The notes under the pieces: generated by a model
The model's input: only the letters and a program-made list of their open reading frames with translations
What the model was told of the DNA's origin: nothing
Database searches by the model: none
Made by a program: the position numbers and the translations under genes
In this document: positions 5,773 through 7,906 of the stretch, piece after piece
Numbering within the stretch: position 1 is the first letter of the stretch
Layout: each line of letters opens with the position of its first letter
Assembly (NCBI GenBank): GCA_947647645.1
Contig: CANSLE010000102.1
Coordinates: 1-7,906 of the forward strand
Source: an uncultured Microbacterium sp.
GTDB taxonomy: Bacteria; Actinomycetota; Actinomycetes; Actinomycetales; Microbacteriaceae
DNA length: 7,906 nt
Direction: 5' to 3'

Positions 5773-6782
5773 CCGTCACCTATCTGTCCACCCTGCCGCT
5801 CCCGGATGCCTGGTTCGCCGAGCTCACCGCCCGGCTTCCTGAGGTCGAGGTGCACCGACTGACTCCGGCGGAGGCGGCCGCGGCCCCCGCGGATCTGCTC
5901 CGCCGCGTCGATCTGCTGCACACGACCGCGTGGTTCCCGGAGCCGGAGCAGGTGCCGGCGCTCCGCTGCGTGCAGCTCGACACCTCCGGTGTCGACCACG
6001 TGCGCGAGACCCGGCTGTGGGCGAGCGCCGTGCCGTTCGCGACGCTCGGCGGCATCGCGCCGGTGCCGATGGCGGAGTACGCGATGATGGCCGTCCTGGA
6101 GCTGGCGCACCGGATGCCGCTGATCGTGCGGCACAGGAACGACCGCAGCTGGCCGGATCCGGCCGAACGCCTGGCAACCCTCACGCCCCGGCAGCTCGCC
6201 GGCTCCACGCTGGGCATCATCGGCTACGGCCGCATCGGCCGCGAGATCTCGCGGCTGGCGAGCGTGTTCGGGATGGACGTGCTCGGCCTCAGCCGCACCG
6301 GCGTGCCCAATGCGGCGCAGGCCAAGTTCGACACCGGCCGGCAGACCGCCGACGGCGACCGCGCGCAGGTGCTGCCGATGGACCGGCTCGACGAGGTGCT
6401 GACGCGCAGCGACATCCTCGTGGTGGTCGTCCCGCTCACCGAGCTGACGCGTGGGATGATCGGGGCGCGGGAGCTGGACCTGCTGCCGCCCGGTGCGCTG
6501 GTGATCAACATCGCGCGCGGGGGGATCGTGGACGAGGCGGCACTGCTCGAGCGGCTGCGCGACGGAAGGATCGGTGGTGCCGCCGTGGACGTCTTCGACG
6601 ACGAGCCGCTGCCTCCCGACTCCGTCTGGTGGTCGGAGCCCAACGCGCTGGTCACCCCGCACGTCGCAGGTCTCGCCCCGCAGTACCATGCCCAGACCCT
6701 CGACCTGGTGGTCGAGAACCTGACCAGGCTCGCCGACGGGCGGCCGATCGTGAATGAGGTGGACCGTGTCTCAGGCTACTGA
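5769..6782 (+). CDS. D-isomer-specific 2-hydroxyacid dehydrogenase family protein
   Basis: An NAD(P)-dependent cytoplasmic oxidoreductase of 337 aa, a usual length for the family that interconverts 2-keto acids and D-2-hydroxyacids. The N-terminal substrate domain surrounds a Rossmann domain with LGIIGYGRIGREISRLASVFGM (GxGxxG at 152-157). The catalytic triad is visible: Arg250 in NIARGGIVDE, Glu279 in DVFDDEPLP and His298 in TPHVAG. A segment near 178-200 (GVPNAAQAKFDTGRQTADGD) is longer than in compact members and may be a subfamily insertion. The ATG overlaps the upstream permease stop (ATGA), and its own 3' end overlaps the regulator gene. Possible jobs are reducing a keto acid released from the imported compound, or oxidising a sugar acid; the family is too broad to choose from sequence. 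Confidence 0.92.
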   Translation: MTVTYLSTLPLPDAWFAELTARLPEVEVHRLTPAEAAAAPADLLRRVDLLHTTAWFPEPEQVPALRCVQLDTSGVDHVRETRLWASAVPFATLGGIAPVPMAEYAMMAVLELAHRMPLIVRHRNDRSWPDPAERLATLTPRQLAGSTLGIIGYGRIGREISRLASVFGMDVLGLSRTGVPNAAQAKFDTGRQTADGDRAQVLPMDRLDEVLTRSDILVVVVPLTELTRGMIGARELDLLPPGALVINIARGGIVDEAALLERLRDGRIGGAAVDVFDDEPLPPDSVWWSEPNALVTPHVAGLAPQYHAQTLDLVVENLTRLADGRPIVNEVDRVSGY

Positions 6783-7545
6783 ACCGTTGCTCGGACCGAA
6801 GCGGCAGCGCGAGCTGCTCAACTACATCCGCGCGTACGGCACGGGCTCGGTGAACGAGATGGCGCGCCTGCTCGGGGTGAGCACGTCCACGGTCCGCCGC
6901 GACCTCAACGACCTGCAGGAGCGCGGGCTGATCGAGCGCATCCACGGAGGCGCCGCACCGCTCTCCGATGACGTGGAGCCGTTGCGCCCCCTGCGCGAGA
7001 TCGCCTTCGCCGAGGAGAAGCGCCGGATCGGCCAGGCCGCCTCCGCGCACGTGGCTGACAACTCCACCATCCTGATCACCGGCGGCACGACCACCGAGTC
7101 GATGCTGCCGTATCTCGGTGCCGTCCGCGGCCTGACGGTCGTGACCAACAGTCTGATGGTGGTCAACCGGCTGGCGCAGTACCCGGACCTGGAGATCATC
7201 GTGCTCGGCGGGCTCCTGCGCCGCACCGAGATGAGCCTCCTCGGGCACCTCACGATCGCGGGCCTCGGCGAGTTCGGCATCGACCAGGTCTACTCGGGCG
7301 CCTTCGGGATCGACCCGGAGATCGGCGTCACCGGGACGAACCTCAGCGAGACGCAGACCGACCGCTCGCTCGCCTCGTCCGCCCCGAAGCTGATCATGCT
7401 CGCCGACCACAGCAAGCTCGCGCAGCGCGGACCGGCGCGCCTTGTCCCGATCAGCGCGATCGACACGCTCATCGTCGACGACGGCGCAGAGGCGGAGGCG
7501 CTGGAGCGTTTCCGCGCGGCCGGCGTCACCGTCGAGACATGCTGA
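6766..7545 (+). CDS. DeoR-family transcriptional regulator
   Basis: A 259-aa regulator counted from GTG 6766. The N-terminal DeoR winged helix-turn-helix spans about residues 14-62: QRELLNYIRAYGTGSVNEMA, then LGVSTSTVRRDLNDLQERGL, then the signature IERIHGGA. The C-terminal sugar-phosphate-sensing domain has ILITGGTTTESMLPYL, VVTNSLMVVNRLAQ, VLGGLLRRTEMSLLG and LADHSKLAQ, all standard for the family, whose members usually respond to phosphorylated sugars. Two starts are possible: ATG 6754 with little upstream signal, or GTG 6766 with AGGTGG just 3 nt away; the GTG is chosen because it reduces overlap with the dehydrogenase to 17 bp. It lies inside the rightward train and probably controls the divergent promoters (inference), usually as a repressor relieved by a pathway intermediate. 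Confidence 0.93.
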   Translation: MSQATEPLLGPKRQRELLNYIRAYGTGSVNEMARLLGVSTSTVRRDLNDLQERGLIERIHGGAAPLSDDVEPLRPLREIAFAEEKRRIGQAASAHVADNSTILITGGTTTESMLPYLGAVRGLTVVTNSLMVVNRLAQYPDLEIIVLGGLLRRTEMSLLGHLTIAGLGEFGIDQVYSGAFGIDPEIGVTGTNLSETQTDRSLASSAPKLIMLADHSKLAQRGPARLVPISAIDTLIVDDGAEAEALERFRAAGVTVETC

Positions 7546-7906
7546 GCGGCCCCCGAGAGCTCCTCGCACCGGGCTCGGTCCTGCCCGCCGTCGCCGCCTT
7601 CAACGTCATCACCCTCGAGTTCGCCGAGGGGATCGTCGCGGGTGCGGAGGCCGCAGGGCTGCCGGTGCTGCTGTCTGTGAGCCACAACGCGATCCGCTTC
7701 CACGGCGGACTGGACCCGATCGGCTCCGCCTGCCTCGCGCTCGCTCGCGCGGCGGAGGTCCCGGTCGGGCTGCACCTCGACCACTGCGAGGATCCGGCGC
7801 TGGTGGAGGCCGCCGCAGCACTCGGGTTCACCTCCGCCATGTTCGACGCCTCCACGCTGCCCTATGCGGACAACGTCGCGGAGACCGCCCGGGTCGCCGC
7901 GCTCGG
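7539..7906 (+). CDS. Class II (zinc) ketose-bisphosphate aldolase, 5' part only
   Basis: The first 122 codons of a class II aldolase of the FbaA/GatY/KbaY type, cut by the right edge. The N-terminus resembles the family (ELLAPGSVLPAVAAFNVITL), followed by GIVAGAEAAGLPVLLSVS. The diagnostic GLHLDHCED segment (77-85) supplies Asp81, the expected catalytic acid/base, and His82, a zinc ligand. GFTSAMFDASTLPYADNVAE follows, matching the family pattern of small residues and Asp after the first active-site block. The Gly or His usually found after the zinc His is Cys83, a minor departure. The ATG lies inside the regulator's end (7-bp overlap, ATGCTGA), with no strong ribosome binding site, suggesting coupled translation. 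The family cleaves ketose 1,6-bisphosphates or 1-phosphates to DHAP plus an aldehyde; whether this one prefers tagatose, fructose or another ketose cannot be decided from the fragment. Confidence 0.9.
   Translation, partial: MLSGPRELLAPGSVLPAVAAFNVITLEFAEGIVAGAEAAGLPVLLSVSHNAIRFHGGLDPIGSACLALARAAEVPVGLHLDHCEDPALVEAAAALGFTSAMFDASTLPYADNVAETARVAAL

Overview
The window is a compact, strongly GC-rich sugar-type catabolic locus. High GC, frequent GTG starts, overlapping genes and an ABC importer without its own ATPase all suggest a high-GC actinobacterium, perhaps Microbacteriaceae; the family placement is inference only. I see no RNA genes, mobile elements or CRISPR arrays.

The layout is two divergent gene trains leaving one 172-bp AT-richer control region (2426-2597). 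Leftward (minus strand) run: a SIS-domain sugar-phosphate isomerase/deaminase/deglycase-like protein; a 108-aa protein with tautomerase-superfamily features; a PfkB-family sugar kinase; and the start of a saccharopine-dehydrogenase-like NAD(P)-binding protein that runs off the left edge. Rightward (plus strand) run: a lipoprotein substrate-binding protein, two CUT1-type permeases, a D-isomer-specific 2-hydroxyacid dehydrogenase, a DeoR-family regulator, and the start of a class II (zinc) aldolase cut by the right edge. Every junction within each train is an overlap or a gap of 8 bp or less, so each train is probably one transcript with translational coupling.

Working model (inference): the importer brings in an unphosphorylated carbohydrate or carbohydrate conjugate, borrowing a shared ATPase encoded elsewhere. 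The PfkB kinase and SIS enzyme then process it, the aldolase cleaves a phosphorylated ketose, and the DeoR protein senses a phosphorylated intermediate. The SIS + PfkB + binding protein + two permeases without an ATPase resembles the Bacillus frl (fructosamine/Amadori) operon. SIS + PfkB + class II aldolase + DeoR instead resembles the aga (galactosamine) type of pathway. Neither scheme explains the tautomerase-like protein, the saccharopine-dehydrogenase-like protein or the 2-hydroxyacid dehydrogenase. These three make the locus interesting as a possibly uncharacterised pathway.
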